Source: Zea mays (Eukaryota; Streptophyta; Magnoliopsida; Poales; Poaceae). Taken from it: a stretch of 64,000 bases of DNA. Location: the NCBI RefSeq assembly GCF_902167145.1, contig NC_050096.1, positions 76,566,683 to 76,630,682 of the forward strand, written 5' to 3'. The notes below the pieces were generated by a model, which saw nothing but the letters and a program-made list of their open reading frames with translations, was not told where the DNA came from and searched no databases. A program made the translations under genes and the position numbers. This document shows, piece after piece, positions 1 to 10,658 of the stretch. Each line of letters opens with the position of its first letter. Within the stretch, counting starts at the first letter, position 1.

Positions 1-482
1 TCAGGCAGCGTTCAATGCCATTGGACTCTTTCACTCGCGACAATAGAAGAGACGGCTATCCATCTTTTTTTTTAGATGCAACTTTGCTCGGAGATGTTGG
101 TTACTATTGGACATCCGTCCACCTCGAACAACGGACCTACTCCATACCCTGCTGAGGATTAGAAGGAGATGGCATGTCCCATGGAGATTGGAAAGCATCA
201 TCATTATGACTTGGTGCATTTGGAAAAGCAGAAACAATTGGATCTTCAATGAGACTCAACCCACAATTAATGAGTGCAAGGAAATGTTTAAAAAAGAAAT
301 GATTCTGATGTGTCATCGAGTCAAGCCTTCTCTGAAAGAGGAAATTAGTAATTGGTTGCAGAACTCTGTACTGTAATCCTTTCTTCCTTTCTTTTCTATG
401 TAAATTGCACTCTTTGACTTAGATTTTTTAAGTTAATAAATTACTGTAGTCTCTCCCTACAGTACCTTCACTTCAAAAAAAC
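1..482 (+). mobile_element. LINE (L1-type) 3' end, 5' part outside window
   Basis: The frame ending at the TAA at about 374-376 reads as the last part of a plant LINE ORF2. It begins with a zf-RVT-like stretch (FFRCNFARRCWLLLDI, about 65-115) and continues with the usual TWCIWKSRNNWIFNE block before the stop. An AT-rich 3' UTR follows, ending in a short A run at about 475-481, as expected where LINE reverse transcription primes. An in-frame stop near the window start suggests decay. The 5' target duplication lies outside the window, so the boundary cannot be confirmed. Confidence 0.7.
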
Positions 483-483
483 A

Positions 484-582
484 ATTGCTGCATATGAGGG
501 CTTAACATATTTTTATCAGTGTTTACTGGAGGCTGGTGTTGATCCTAATGTTCCTGATGAACTACGAATTGATGCTACCTAA
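484..582 (+). pseudogene. ankyrin-repeat gene fragment
   Basis: Directly after the LINE A-tail, 32 codons read as the end of an ankyrin repeat (IAAYEGLTYFYQCLLEAGVD, then PNVPDEL) before a TAA at 580-582. The pattern xAAxxGxxxxxxxLLEAGxDPNxPDE is the ankyrin consensus and resembles plant ankyrin-TPR proteins. There is no start codon, splice site or continuation: a LINE abuts it on the left and a Grande-like LTR starts 14 bp to the right. It could be a remnant of a disrupted host gene or part of a captured segment. Confidence 0.45.
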
Positions 583-596
583 CTAATTGTGATCAT

Positions 597-1071
597 TGTT
601 GGGGGGAAGGCAAAGACGCCACCCTTCGCTCGACGCCTTTCGCTGCAGTTGCTGGTCTGACAAAGACAAAACGGGCAGGGACGCCCTTCGCTTCATTCAG
701 CACCAGACGAAGGCCTGCGGTGACGTCTCCCCGGAGCACGGCCTCGTCCTGCTCTGAGGCCCACGTGCGATCTGGCCCATTGTAACGGGCCCCGCGTGGC
801 CACCTTTGTGTTACGGGCCTAGTTTGTAAAGGCATTCTTGTAATTACAGCTTGTAACCATGCTTTATGGGAATATTCTGGGGATAAACTAGGTGTCTGAG
901 GGCACATGCGTCCTTAACACAAGGCGCTGGGCACTCAGATACCTATAAATACCCCCGCACAGTGCCCGTGAGAGGCTAGATTAACAGAGCTATTGCCCCC
1001 GAGCACGTAACCTTGCTGTCACCACCGTTCACCCTTGTTGGCCTCCTTGCCGCTGAGAGCAAGTTCCAACA
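597..1071 (+). repeat. 5' LTR of the Grande-like element
   Basis: Starts TGTTGGGGGG and ends TTCCAACA, just before a primer site. A TATA box (TATAAAT, 944-950) lies about 125 bp before the LTR end, giving a plausible transcription start in the downstream LTR part. No partner LTR was found, so ends rest on the TG...CA termini and the adjacent primer site. Confidence 0.7.
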
Positions 1072-1073
1072 TT

Positions 1074-1086
1074 TGGCGCCCACCGT
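1074..1086 (+). promoter_or_regulatory. tRNA primer-binding site of the Grande-like element
   Basis: TGGCGCCCACCGT begins two bases after the LTR end. TGGCGCC is the standard start of plant gypsy primer sites, which pair with a tRNA 3' end to prime minus-strand DNA synthesis. The exact tRNA was not determined. Confidence 0.65.
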
Positions 1087-1187
1087 TCGTGCTACGACAA
1101 GACCACCCGCGATGGCACCCAAGAGAGCTAACCCGAAGGCTGACGAGGCTGCGAAGGCAGCACTGCTGGCCGCAAGAAAGGGCAAGG

Positions 1188-2507
1188 TGATAGTCGCCTA
1201 GAGGGGGGGTGAATAGGGCGAAACTGAAATTTACAAATATAAACACAACTACAAGCCGGGTTAGCGTTAGAAATATAAACGAGTCCGCGAGAGAGGGTGA
1301 AAAACAAATCCCAGGCGAATAAGCAAGTGAGACACGGAGATTTGTTTTACCGAGGTTCGGTTCTCTCAAACCTACTCCCCGTTGAGGAGGCCACAAAGGC
1401 CGGGTCTCTTTCAACCCTTCCCTCTCTCAAACGGTCCCTCGGACCGAGTGAGCTTCTCTTCTCAAATCAAAGCCGGGAACAAAACTTCCCCGCAAGGGCC
1501 ACCACACAATTGGTGCCTCTTGCCTTGATTACAATGGAGTTGTGATCTCAAGAACAAGTGAGAAAGAAAAGAAGCAATCCAAGCGCAAGAGCTCAAAAGA
1601 ACACGGCAAATCTCTCTCGCTAATCACTAGAGACTTGTGTGGAGTTGGAGAGGATTTGATCTCTTTTGGTGTGTCTAGAATTGAATGCCTAGCTCTTGTA
1701 AGTGGTTGAGAAGTGTAAAACTTGGATGCAATGAATGGTGGGGTGGTTGGGGTATTTATAGCCCCAACCACCAAATGTGGCCGTTGGGAACCCTGTCTGT
1801 TCGATGGCGCACCGGACAGTCCGGTGCACACCGGACAGTCCGGTGCCCCTGCCACGTCATCACTGCCGTTGGATTCTAGCCGTTGAAGCTTCTGACTTGT
1901 GGGCCCGCCTGGGTGTCCGGTGCACACCGGACAGGTACTGTTTGCTGTCCGGTGTGCCAGCATGGGCGATTCTGACTTCTGCGCGCGCAGAGCGCGCATT
2001 AAATGCGCGGCAGAGAGCCGTTGGCGCGGAGATGACCGTTGCTTCGGAGTCGCACCGGACAGTCCGGTGCACACCGGACAGTCCGGTGAATTATAGTGGA
2101 CGAGCCGTTGGCTCTTCCCGAAGCTAGCGAGTTCCTGAGGCCGACCTCCCTTGGCGCACCGGACACTGTCCGGTGTACACCGGACAGTCCGGTGAATTAT
2201 AGCCGAGTCGCCCTGGAAATTCCCGAAGGTGGCGAGTTTGAGTCTGAGTCCCCTGGTGCACCGGACAGGTACTGTTCACTGTCCGGTGGCACACCGGACA
2301 GTCCGGTGCGCCAGACCAGGGGTGCCTTCGGTTGCCCCTTTGCTCCTTTATTGAATCCAAAACTTGGTCTTTTTATTGGCTGAGGGTGAACCTTTTACAC
2401 CTGTATAATCTACAAACTTGGGCAAACTAGTTAGTCCAATAATTTGTGTTGGGCATTTCAACCACCAAAATTATTTAGGAACTAGGTGTAAGCCTAATTC
2501 CCTTTCA
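1188..2507 (-). repeat. 3' LTR of Sirevirus copy 1
   Basis: Reads TGAAAGGGAATTAGG...GACTATCA on the minus strand and matches 9338-10658 almost base for base. It contains six full copies of CACCGGACAGTCCGGTG (1810, 1829, 2053, 2072, 2178, 2292) plus imperfect ones, and a minus-strand TATA box near 1753. Confidence 0.93.
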
Positions 2508-3342
2508 ATCTCCCCCTTTTTGGTGATTGATGCCAACACAAACCAAAGCAAATATAGAAGTGCATAATTGAACTAGTTTACATAACGTAAGTGTAAAGGT
2601 TGCTTGGAATTGAGCCAATATAAATACTTACAAGATATGCATGGAATGTTTCTTTCTTTATTTAGCATTTTGGACCACGTTTGCACCACATGTTTTGTTT
2701 TTGCAAATTCTTTTTGTAAATCCATTTCGAAGATCTTTTGCAAATAGTCAAAGGTAAATGAATAAGATTTTTGTAAAGCATTTTCAAGATTTGAAATTTT
2801 CTCCCCCTGTTTCAAATGCTTTTCTTTTGACTAAACAAAACTCCCCCTAAAGGAGATCCACCTCTTAGTGTTCAAGAGGGTTTTGATATACATTTTTGAA
2901 AAACTAATTTTCTTTTCCTTTTGAACACAATAGGATACCAATTGAAAAATACTTTTGGAAAGCACTAAGTTTTTGAAATTGGTGGTGGTGCGGTCCTTTT
3001 GCTTTGGGCTCCTTTCTCCCCCTTTTTGGCATGAATCGCCAAAAACGGAATCATTAGAGCCCTCGAAGTGCTATCTTCCCCTTTGGTCATAAATAAATGA
3101 GTTAAGACTATACCAAAGACGAAGTCCTTTTCCTTGATGCTCATTTCTCCCCAAGGAATAGAGAGTTGCTTGGAGTGATGGCGAAGTATGAGTTACGGAG
3201 TGGAAGCCTTTGTCTTCGCCGAAGACTCCAATTCCCTTTCAATATACCTATGACTTGGTTTGAAATAGACTTGACAACACATTAGTCATAGCATATAAAA
3301 GAGACATGATCAAAGATATATAAAAGAGCAATGTGTGCAATT
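2508..3342 (-). other. 3' untranslated region of Sirevirus copy 1 with repeated polypurine tracts
   Basis: Between the pol stop and the 3' LTR no protein is apparent. On the minus strand there are several GGGGGAG tracts (plus-strand CTCCCCCT at about 2510, 2800, 2841 and 3017). The one abutting the LTR (about 2508-2522) is the expected plus-strand primer. Multiple polypurine tracts are a known Sirevirus trait; the role of the extra copies is uncertain. Confidence 0.75.
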
Positions 3343-6300
3343 TTAACAAAAGAAGTTCCTAGAATCAAGAATATTGAGCTCATGCCTAAGTTTGTTAAAA
3401 GATTGTTCATCAAGAGGCTTGGTAAAGATATCGGCTAATTGATCTTTAGTATTAATGTATGAAATCTCGATATCTCCCTTTTGTTGGTGATCCCTCAAAA
3501 AGTGATACCGGATGGCTATGTGTTTAGTGCGGCTATGCTCGACGGGATTGTCGGCCATTTTGATTGCACTCTCATTATCACATAGCAAGGGAACTTTGGT
3601 CAATTTGTAACCGTAGTCCCGCAGGGTTTGCCTCATCCAAAGCAATTGCGCGCAACAATGGCCTGCGGCAATGTACTCGGCTTCGGCGGTGGAAAGAGCG
3701 ACCGAATTTTGCTTCTTTGAAGCCCAAGACACCAAGGATCTTCCCAAGAACTGGCAAGTCCCCGATGTGCTCTTCCTATTGATTTTGCACCCCGCCCAAT
3801 CGGCATCCGAATAACCAATCAAATCAAATGTGGATCCCCTAGGATACCAAAGCCCAAACTTAGGAGTATAAGCCAAATATCTCAAGATTCGTTTCACGGC
3901 CGTAAGGTGAGCTTCCTTAGGGTCGGCTTGGAATCTTGCACACATGCATACGGAAAGCATAATATCCGGTCGAGATGCACATAAGTAGAGTAAAGAACCT
4001 ATCATCGACCGGTATACCTTTTGATCCACGGACTTACCTCCCGTGTCGAGGTCGAGATGCCCATTGGTTCCCATGGGTGTCTTGATGGGCTTGGCATCCT
4101 TCATCCCAAACTTGTTTAGAATGTCTTGAGTATACTTCGTTTGGCTAATGAAGGTGCCCTCTTGGAGTTGCTTCACTTGGAATCCTAAGAAATACTTCAA
4201 CTCCCCCATCATAGACATCTCGAATTTCTGTGTCATAATCCTACTAAACTCTTCACAAGTAGACTCGTTAGTAGACCCAAATATAATATCATCAACATAA
4301 ATTTGGCATACAAATAAGTCATTTTCAAGAGTTTTAGTAAAGAGTGTAGGATCGGCCTTGCCGACTTTGAAGCCATTAGAAATAAGGAAATCTCTTAGGC
4401 ATTCATACCATGCTCTTGGGGCTTGCTTGAGCCCATAAAGCGCCTTAGAGAGCCTATAGACATGGTTAGGGTACTCACTGTCTTCAAAGCCGGGAGGTTG
4501 CTCAACATAGACCTCTTCCTTGATTGGTCCGTTGAGGAAGGCACTTTTCACGTCCATTTGATAGAGCTTAAAGCCATGGTAAGTAGCATAGGCCAATAAT
4601 ATGCGAATTGACTCAAGCCTAGCTACGGGTGCATAGGTTTCACCGAAATCCAAACCTTCGACTTGTGAATACCCTTTGGCCACGAGTCGAGCTTTGTTCC
4701 TTGTCACCACACCATGCTCATCTTGCTTGTTGCGGAAGACCCATTTGGTTCCTACAACATTTTGGTTAGGACGTGGAACTAAATGCCATACCTCGTTCCT
4801 CGTGAAATTGTTGAGCTCCTCTTGCATCGCCACCACCCAATCCGAATCTTGAAGTGCTTCCTCTATCCTGTGTGGCTCAATAGAGGAAACAAAAGAGTAA
4901 TGTTCACAAAAATGTGCAACACGAGATCGAGTGGTTACCCCCTTATGAATGTCGCCGAGGATGGTGTCGACGGGGTGATCTCGTTGGATTGCTTGGTGGA
5001 CTCTTGGGTGTGGCGGCCTTGGTTCTTGCTCATCCTCCTTTTCTTGATTATTTGCATCTCCCCCTTGATCATTGCCATCATCTTGAGGTGGCTCATTTGA
5101 TTGATCTTCTTCTTCATCAACTTGAGCTTCATTCTCATTTTGAGTTGGTGGAGATGCTAGCGTGGAGGAGGATGGTTGATCTTGTGCATTTGGAGGCTCT
5201 TCAGATTCCTTAGGACACACATCCCCAATGGACATGTTCCTTAGTGCTATGCACGGAGCCTCTTCATCACCTATCTCATCAAGATCAACTTGCTCTACTT
5301 GAGAGCCGTTAGTTTCATCAAACACAACGTCACATGAGACTTCAACTAGTCCAGTGGACTTGTTAAAGACCCTATATGCCCTTGTGTTTGAGTCATATCC
5401 TAGTAAAAAGCCTTCTACAGTCTTAGGAGCAAATTTAGATTTTCGACCTCTTTTAACAAGAATAAAGCATTTGCTACCAAAGACTCTAAAATATGAAATG
5501 TTGGGCTTTTTACCGGTTAGGAGTTCATACGATGTCTTCTTGAGGATTCGGTGAAGATATAACCGGTTGATGGCGTAGCAAGCGGTGTTGACCGCCTCGG
5601 CCCAAAACCGATCCGAAGTCTTGTACTCATCAAGCATGGTCCTTGCCATGTCCAATAGAGTTCTATTCTTCCTCTCCACTACACCATTTTGTTGTGGCGT
5701 GTAGGGAGAAGAGAACTCATGCTTGATGCCCTCCTCCTCAAGGAAGCCTTCAATTTGAGAATTCTTGAACTCCGTCCCGTTATCGCTTCTAATTTTCTTG
5801 ATCCTTAAGCCGAACTCATTTTGAGCCCGTCTCAAGAATCCCTTTAAGGTCTCTTGAGTTTGAGATTTTTCCTGTAAAAAGAATACCCAAGTGAAGCGAG
5901 AATAATCATCCACAATAACTAGACAGTACTTACTCCCGCCGATGCTTATGTAAGCGATCGGGCCGAATAGATCCATGTGTAGGAGCTCCAGTGGCCTGTC
6001 GGTCGTCATTATGTTCTTATGCGGATTATGAGAGCCAACTTGCTTTCCTGCTTGGCATGCGCTACAAATCCTGTCTTTCTCAAAATGAACATTGGTTAGT
6101 CCTAAAATGTGCTCTCCCTTTAGAAGCTTATGAAGATTCTTCATTCCAACATGGGCTAGTCGGCGGTGCCAGAGCCAACCCATGTTAGTCTTAGCAATTA
6201 AGCAAGTGTCGAGTTCAGCTTTATCAAAATCTACCAAGTATAGCTGACCCTCTAACACTCCCTTAAATGCTATTGAATCATCACTTCTTCTAAAGACAGT

Positions 6301-6588
6301 GACACTTATATCAGTGAATAGACAGTTGTAGCCCATTCGACATAATTGAGAAACAGAAAGCAAGTTGTAATCTAAAGAATCAACAAGAAAAACATTGGAG
6401 ATAGAATGGTCAGGAGATATAGCAATTTTACCCAAACCTTTGACCAAACCTTGATTTCCATCCCCGAAAGTGATAGCTCGTTGGGGATCTTGGTTTTTCT
6501 CATATGAGGAGAACATCCTTTTCTCCCCGGTCATGTGGTTTGTGCACCCGCTGTCGAGTATCCAACTTGAGCCCCCGGATGCATAAAC
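3343..6588 (-). CDS. pol: copia Pol: protease, integrase, reverse transcriptase, RNase H (Sirevirus copy 1)
   Basis: An uninterrupted frame of about 1081 codons. Protease motif [11 protein letters not shown] lies near 6540-6570, ahead of the first ATG (6534). Integrase follows with HHCC ([22 protein letters not shown]) and the DDE residues in [18 protein letters not shown] and NGVVERKNR. Reverse transcriptase has [11 protein letters not shown] and YVDD, and RNase H has [16 protein letters not shown] and CDNESA. It copies the element RNA and inserts the DNA. No ATG precedes the protease: a TAG lies immediately upstream (6589-6591) and gag ends 13 bases earlier in another frame. Pol expression therefore needs a bypass such as splicing or recoding. 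The sequence looks coding-competent. Confidence 0.92.
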   Translation of the reverse strand, partial: VYASGGSSWILDSGCTNHMTGEKRMFSSYEKNQDPQRAITFGDGNQGLVKGLGKIAISPDHSISNVFLVDSLDYNLLSVSQLCRMGYNCLFTDISVTVFRRSDDSIAFKGVLEGQLYLVDFDKAELDTCLIAKTNMGWLWHRRLAHVGMKNLHKLLKGEHILGLTNVHFEKDRICSACQAGKQVGSHNPHKNIMTTDRPLELLHMDLFGPIAYISIGGSKYCLVIVDDYSRFTWVFFLQEKSQTQETLKGFLRRAQNEFGLRIKKIRSDNGTEFKNSQIEGFLEEEGIKHEFSSPYTPQQNGVVERKNRTLLDMARTMLDEYKTSDRFWAEAVNTACYAINRLYLHRILKKTSYELLTGKKPNISYFRVFGSKCFILVKRGRKSKFAPKTVEGFLLGYDSNTRAYRVFNKSTGLVEVSCDVVFDETNGSQVEQVDLDEIGDEEAPCIALRNMSIGDVCPKESEEPPNAQDQPSSSTLASPPTQNENEAQVDEEEDQSNEPPQDDGNDQGGDANNQEKEDEQEPRPPHPRVHQAIQRDHPVDTILGDIHKGVTTRSRVAHFCEHYSFVSSIEPHRIEEALQDSDWVVAMQEELNNFTRNEVWHLVPRPNQNVVGTKWVFRNKQDEHGVVTRNKARLVAKGYSQVEGLDFGETYAPVARLESIRILLAYATYHGFKLYQMDVKSAFLNGPIKEEVYVEQPPGFEDSEYPNHVYRLSKALYGLKQAPRAWYECLRDFLISNGFKVGKADPTLFTKTLENDLFVCQIYVDDIIFGSTNESTCEEFSRIMTQKFEMSMMGELKYFLGFQVKQLQEGTFISQTKYTQDILNKFGMKDAKPIKTPMGTNGHLDLDTGGKSVDQKVYRSMIGSLLYLCASRPDIMLSVCMCARFQADPKEAHLTAVKRILRYLAYTPKFGLWYPRGSTFDLIGYSDADWAGCKINRKSTSGTCQFLGRSLVSWASKKQNSVALSTAEAEYIAAGHCCAQLLWMRQTLRDYGYKLTKVPLLCDNESAIKMADNPVEHSRTKHIAIRYHFLRDHQQKGDIEISYINTKDQLADIFTKPLDEQSFNKLRHELNILDSRNFFC

Positions 6589-6601
6589 CTACAAAACAAA
6601 T

Positions 6602-9292
6602 TTAGTTCTTGACTTTAGGTACCCAAACTGTTTTGGGTCCTTTGGCATTAGAAACAAGAACTTTGGGTACCCAAACACAAGTCTTTGATCCCTTGTGTTT
6701 GCCCCCAACAAATTTGGCAACTACCTTGCCGGATTTGCTTGTAAGCACATAAGAAGCATCAAAAGTTTTAAATGAAATAGCATGATCATTTGATGCAATA
6801 GGAGTTTTCTTTCTAGGCAACTTGGCATGGGTTGGTTGCCTAGAGCTAGATGTCTCACCCTTATACATAAAAGCATGATTAGGGCCAGAGTGAGACTTCC
6901 TAGAATGAATTTTCCTAATTTTGCTCTCGGGATAACCGACAGGGTACAAAGTGTAGCCCTCGTTATCCTGAGGCATGGGAGCCTTGCCCTTAACAAAGTT
7001 AGACAAGTTCTTAGGAGGGGCATTAAGTTTGACATTGTCTCCCCTTTGGAAGCCAATGCCATCCTTGATGCCAGGGCGTCTCCCATTATAGAGCATGCTA
7101 CGAGCAAATTTAAATTTCTTATTTTCTAAGTTGTGCTCGGCAATTTTAGCATCTAGTTTTGCTATATGATCATTTTGTTGTTTAATTAAAGCCATATGAT
7201 CATGAATAGCATCAATATCAATATTTCTACATCTAGTACAAATAGTGACATGCTCAATGGTAGATGTAGATGGTTTGCAAGAATTGAGTTCAACAATCTT
7301 AGCACGAAGTATATCATTCTTATCTCTAAGATCGGTAATTGTAACTTTGCAAACATCAAAATCTTTAGCCTTAGCAATCAAATTTTCATTCTCTAATCTA
7401 AGGCTAGCAAGAGAAATGTTTAATTCTTCAATCCTAGCAAGCAAATCATCATTGTTATCTCTAGGATTGGGAATTGAAACATTACAAACATGAGAATCAA
7501 CCTTAGCATTTAAACTAGCATTTTCATTTCTAAGGTTGTCAATCATCTCACGGCAAGTGCTTAGCTCACTAGACAATTTTTCACATTTTTCAACTTGTAG
7601 AGCGTAAGCATTTTTAACCTTAACATGTTTCTTGTTTTCTTTAATAAGGAGGTCCTCTTGGGAATCCAAAAGGTCATCCTTTTCATGAATAGCACTAACC
7701 AATTCATTCAATTTTTCCTTTTGAGCTATGTTAAGGTTGGCAAAAAGGGAACGCAAATTATCTTCCTCATCACTAGCATTGTCATCACTAGAGGATTCAT
7801 ATTTAGTGGAGGATTTAGATTTAACCTTCTTTTTGCCATCCTTTGCCATGAGGCACTTGTGGCCGACGTTGGGGAAGAGGAGTCCCTTGGTGACGGCGAT
7901 GTTGGCGGCATCCTCGTCGTCGGAGGAGTCGCTTGAGCTTTCGTCGGAGTCCCACTCCCGACACACATGAGCATCACCGCCCTTCTTCTTGTAGTATCTC
8001 TTCTTCTCCTTTCTTCTTCCCTTCTTGTCGTCGCCTCGGTCACTGTCACTTGATATAGGACATTTAGCAATAAAGTGACCGGGCTTACCACACTTGTAGC
8101 ACACTTTCTTGGAGCGGGACTTGTAGTCTTTCCCTCTCCTTTGCTTGAGGATTTGGCGGAAGCTCTTGATGACGAGCGCCATTTCCTCATTGTCGAGCTT
8201 GGAGGCGTCTATTGGTTGTCTACTTGGTGTAGAAACCTCCTTCTTCTCCTCCGTTGCCTTGAATGCAACGGGTTGGGCTTCGGATGGGTCGCCAAGCTCG
8301 TTGATTTTCCTCGAGCCTTCTATCATGCACTCAAAACTTACAAAATGCCCGATAACTTCCTCGGGGGTCATTTTAGTATATCTAGGATTACCACGAATCA
8401 ATTGAACTTGAGTGGGATTAAGAAAAATGAGAGATCTTAAAATAACATTTACCACTTCGTGGTCGTCCCACTTCTTGCTCCCGAGGTTGCGCACTTGGTT
8501 CACCAAAGTCTTGAGCCGGTTGTACATGTGTTGTGGCTCCTCCCCTTTGTGAAGCCGGAACCGACCGAGCTCCCCCTCGATCGTTTCCCGCTTGGTGATC
8601 TTGGTGAGCTCGTCTCCCTCGTGCGCGGTTTTGAGTACATCCCAAACCTCCTTGGCGTTCTTCAACCCTTGTACTTTGTTATATTCCTCTCTACTTAGTG
8701 AGGCGAGGAGTATTGTTGTGGCTTGTGAGTTGAAGTGCTCGACTTGGGCCACCTCATCCTCATCATAATCCTTATCCCCTACTGATGGTACCTGTGCACC
8801 AAACTCAACAACATCCCATATACTTTTGTGGAGTGAGGTTAGATGAAATCGCATTAAATCACTCCACCTAGCATAATCTTCACCATCAAAAGTTGGTGGT
8901 TTGCCTAATGGAACGGAAAGTAGAGGTGCATGTTTAGAAATGCGAGGGTAGTGTAGGGGGATCTTACTAAACTTCTTACGCTCTTGGCGTTTAGAAGTTA
9001 CGGAGGGCGCGTCGGAGCCGGAGGTCGATGTTGATGAAGTGTCGGTCTCGTAGTAGACCACTTTCCTCATCCTCTTTTGTTTGTCCCCACTCCGATGCGG
9101 CTTGTGGGAAGAAGATTTTTCCTTCTTCTCTTTGTGGTGAGAAGAAGATTTCTTCTCCTTCCCTTTGTTGGAGGAGCTCTTCTTCTTCTCCCTCCGTTTG
9201 GTGCGGGACTCTTCCGATGAAGTGCTCCCATTGCTTGTAGTGGGCTTTTCGCCGGTCTCCATCTCCTTCTTGGCGTGATCTCCCGACATCAC
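6602..9292 (-). CDS. gag: copia Gag, 896 aa (Sirevirus copy 1)
   Basis: The structural protein that packages element RNA. The Lys/Ser-rich N-terminus leads into a copia gag core (UBN2-like; KPPTFDGEDYARWSDLMRFH at about residue 130). A zinc knuckle CYKCGKPGHFIAKC lies at about residues 398-411. Beyond it is an acidic Ser/Asp stretch and a long heptad-rich coiled coil (about 510-750), a Sirevirus hallmark. ATG at 9292 lies about 45 bp from the 5' LTR end, just past the primer site, and is the first ATG on the presumed transcript. No internal stops or frameshifts. It ends TAA 14 bases before the pol frame opens, in a different frame. Confidence 0.92.
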   Translation of the reverse strand: MMSGDHAKKEMETGEKPTTSNGSTSSEESRTKRREKKKSSSNKGKEKKSSSHHKEKKEKSSSHKPHRSGDKQKRMRKVVYYETDTSSTSTSGSDAPSVTSKRQERKKFSKIPLHYPRISKHAPLLSVPLGKPPTFDGEDYARWSDLMRFHLTSLHKSIWDVVEFGAQVPSVGDKDYDEDEVAQVEHFNSQATTILLASLSREEYNKVQGLKNAKEVWDVLKTAHEGDELTKITKRETIEGELGRFRLHKGEEPQHMYNRLKTLVNQVRNLGSKKWDDHEVVNVILRSLIFLNPTQVQLIRGNPRYTKMTPEEVIGHFVSFECMIEGSRKINELGDPSEAQPVAFKATEEKKEVSTPSRQPIDASKLDNEEMALVIKSFRQILKQRRGKDYKSRSKKVCYKCGKPGHFIAKCPISSDSDRGDDKKGRRKEKKRYYKKKGGDAHVCREWDSDESSSDSSDDEDAANIAVTKGLLFPNVGHKCLMAKDGKKKVKSKSSTKYESSSDDNASDEEDNLRSLFANLNIAQKEKLNELVSAIHEKDDLLDSQEDLLIKENKKHVKVKNAYALQVEKCEKLSSELSTCREMIDNLRNENASLNAKVDSHVCNVSIPNPRDNNDDLLARIEELNISLASLRLENENLIAKAKDFDVCKVTITDLRDKNDILRAKIVELNSCKPSTSTIEHVTICTRCRNIDIDAIHDHMALIKQQNDHIAKLDAKIAEHNLENKKFKFARSMLYNGRRPGIKDGIGFQRGDNVKLNAPPKNLSNFVKGKAPMPQDNEGYTLYPVGYPESKIRKIHSRKSHSGPNHAFMYKGETSSSRQPTHAKLPRKKTPIASNDHAISFKTFDASYVLTSKSGKVVAKFVGGKHKGSKTCVWVPKVLVSNAKGPKTVWVPKVKN

Positions 9293-9323
9293 TTCGAGCG
9301 GTTAGGCTCTAATGAAGTACCGG

Positions 9324-9336
9324 GCTTTGATACCAA
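9324..9336 (-). promoter_or_regulatory. initiator Met-tRNA primer site, Sirevirus copy 1
   Basis: The minus strand reads TTGGTATCAAAGC right after the 5' LTR. It differs by one base from the plant initiator Met-tRNA complement TGGTATCAGAGC seen at the matching site of copy 2. Confidence 0.8.
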
Positions 9337-9337
9337 T

Positions 9338-10658
9338 TGATAGTCGCCTAGAGGGGGGGTGAATAGGGCGAAACTGAAATTTACAAATATAAACACAACT
9401 ACAAGCCGGGTTAGGGTTAGAAATATAAACGAGTCCGCGAGAGAGGGTGAAAAACAAATCCCAGGTGAATAAGCAAGTGAGACACGGAGATTTGTTTTAC
9501 CGAGGTTCGGTTCTCTCAAACCTACTCCCCGTTGAGGAGGCCACAAAGGCCGGGTCTCTTTCAACCCTTCCCTCTCTCAAACGGTCCCTCGGACCGAGTG
9601 AGCTTCTCTTCTCAAATCAAAGCCGGGAACAAAACTTCCCCGCAAGGGCCACCACACAATTGGTGCCTCTTGCCTTGATTACAATGGAGTTGTGATCTCA
9701 AGAACAAGTGAGAAAGAAAAGAAGCAATCCAAGCGCAAGAGCTCAAAAGAACACGACAAATCTCTCTCGCTAATCACTAGAGACTTGTGTGGAGTTGGAG
9801 AGGATTTGATCTCTTTTGGTGTGTCTAGAATTGAATGCCTAGCTCTTGTAAGTGGTTGAGAAGTGTAAAACTTGGATGCAATGAATGGTGGGGTGGTTGG
9901 GGTATTTATAGCCCCAACCACCAAATGTGGCCGTTGGGAACCCTGTCTGTTCGATGGCGCACCGGACAGTCCGGTGCACACCGGACAGTCCGGTGCCCCT
10001 GCCACGTCATCACTGCCGTTGGATTCTAGCCGTTGAAGCTTCTGACTTGTGGGCCCGCCTGGGTGTCCGGTGCACACCGGACAGGTACTGTTTGCTGTCC
10101 GGTGTGCCAGCATGGGCGATTCTGACTTCTGCGCGCGCAGAGCGCGCATTAAATGCGCGGCAGAGAGCCGTTGGCGCGGAGATGACCGTTGCTTCGGAGT
10201 CGCACCGGACAGTCCGGTGCACACCGGACAGTCCGGTGAATTATAGTGGACGAGCCGTTGGCTCTTCCCGAAGCTGGCGAGTTCCTGAGGCCGACCTCCC
10301 TTGGCGCACCGGACACTGTCCGGTGTACACCGGACAGTCCGGTGAATTATAGCCGAGTCGCCCTGGAAATTCCCGAAGGTGGCAAGTTTGAGTCTGAGTC
10401 CCCTGGTGCACCGGACAGGTACTGTTCACTGTCCGGTGGCACACCGGACAGTCCGGTGCGCCAGACCAGGGGTGCCTTCGGTTGCCCCTTTGCTCCTTTA
10501 TTGAATCCAAAACTTGGTCTTTTTATTGGCTGAGGGTGAACCTTTTTACACCTGTATAATCTACAAACTTGGGCAAACTAGTTAGTCCAATAATTTGTGT
10601 TGGGCATTTCAACCACCAAAATTATTTAGGAACTAGGTGTAAGCCTAATTCCCTTTCA
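9338..10658 (-). repeat. 5' LTR of Sirevirus copy 1
   Basis: Near-identical partner of 1188-2507. A minus-strand TATA box (CTATAAATACC at about 9902-9912) would drive the genomic RNA. It has the same six palindromes and abuts the right-hand CAAGG duplicate. Confidence 0.93.

Larger units (their letters stand above)
1188..10658 (-). mobile_element. complete Sirevirus-type Ty1/copia element, copy 1
   Basis: Flanked by a perfect 5-bp duplication, CAAGG at 1183-1187 and 10,659-10,663, and bounded by direct repeats of 1320 and 1321 bp. On the minus strand the order is 5' LTR (right), Met-tRNA-type primer site, gag, pol, a 3' UTR with repeated polypurine tracts, 3' LTR (left). Gag with CCHC and a long coiled-coil tail, repeated GGGGGAG tracts and palindrome-rich LTRs are Sirevirus (Opie/Ji) traits. 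By eye the LTRs differ at five bases and one indel, so insertion was recent, and it came after the Grande-like element. Confidence 0.93.

Noticed and set aside
1529..2383. Overlapping frames in the Sirevirus LTR rich in TPDSPVCTG-type words
   Set aside because: They are translations of the CACCGGACAGTCCGGTG palindromes and recur in every LTR copy on both strands.
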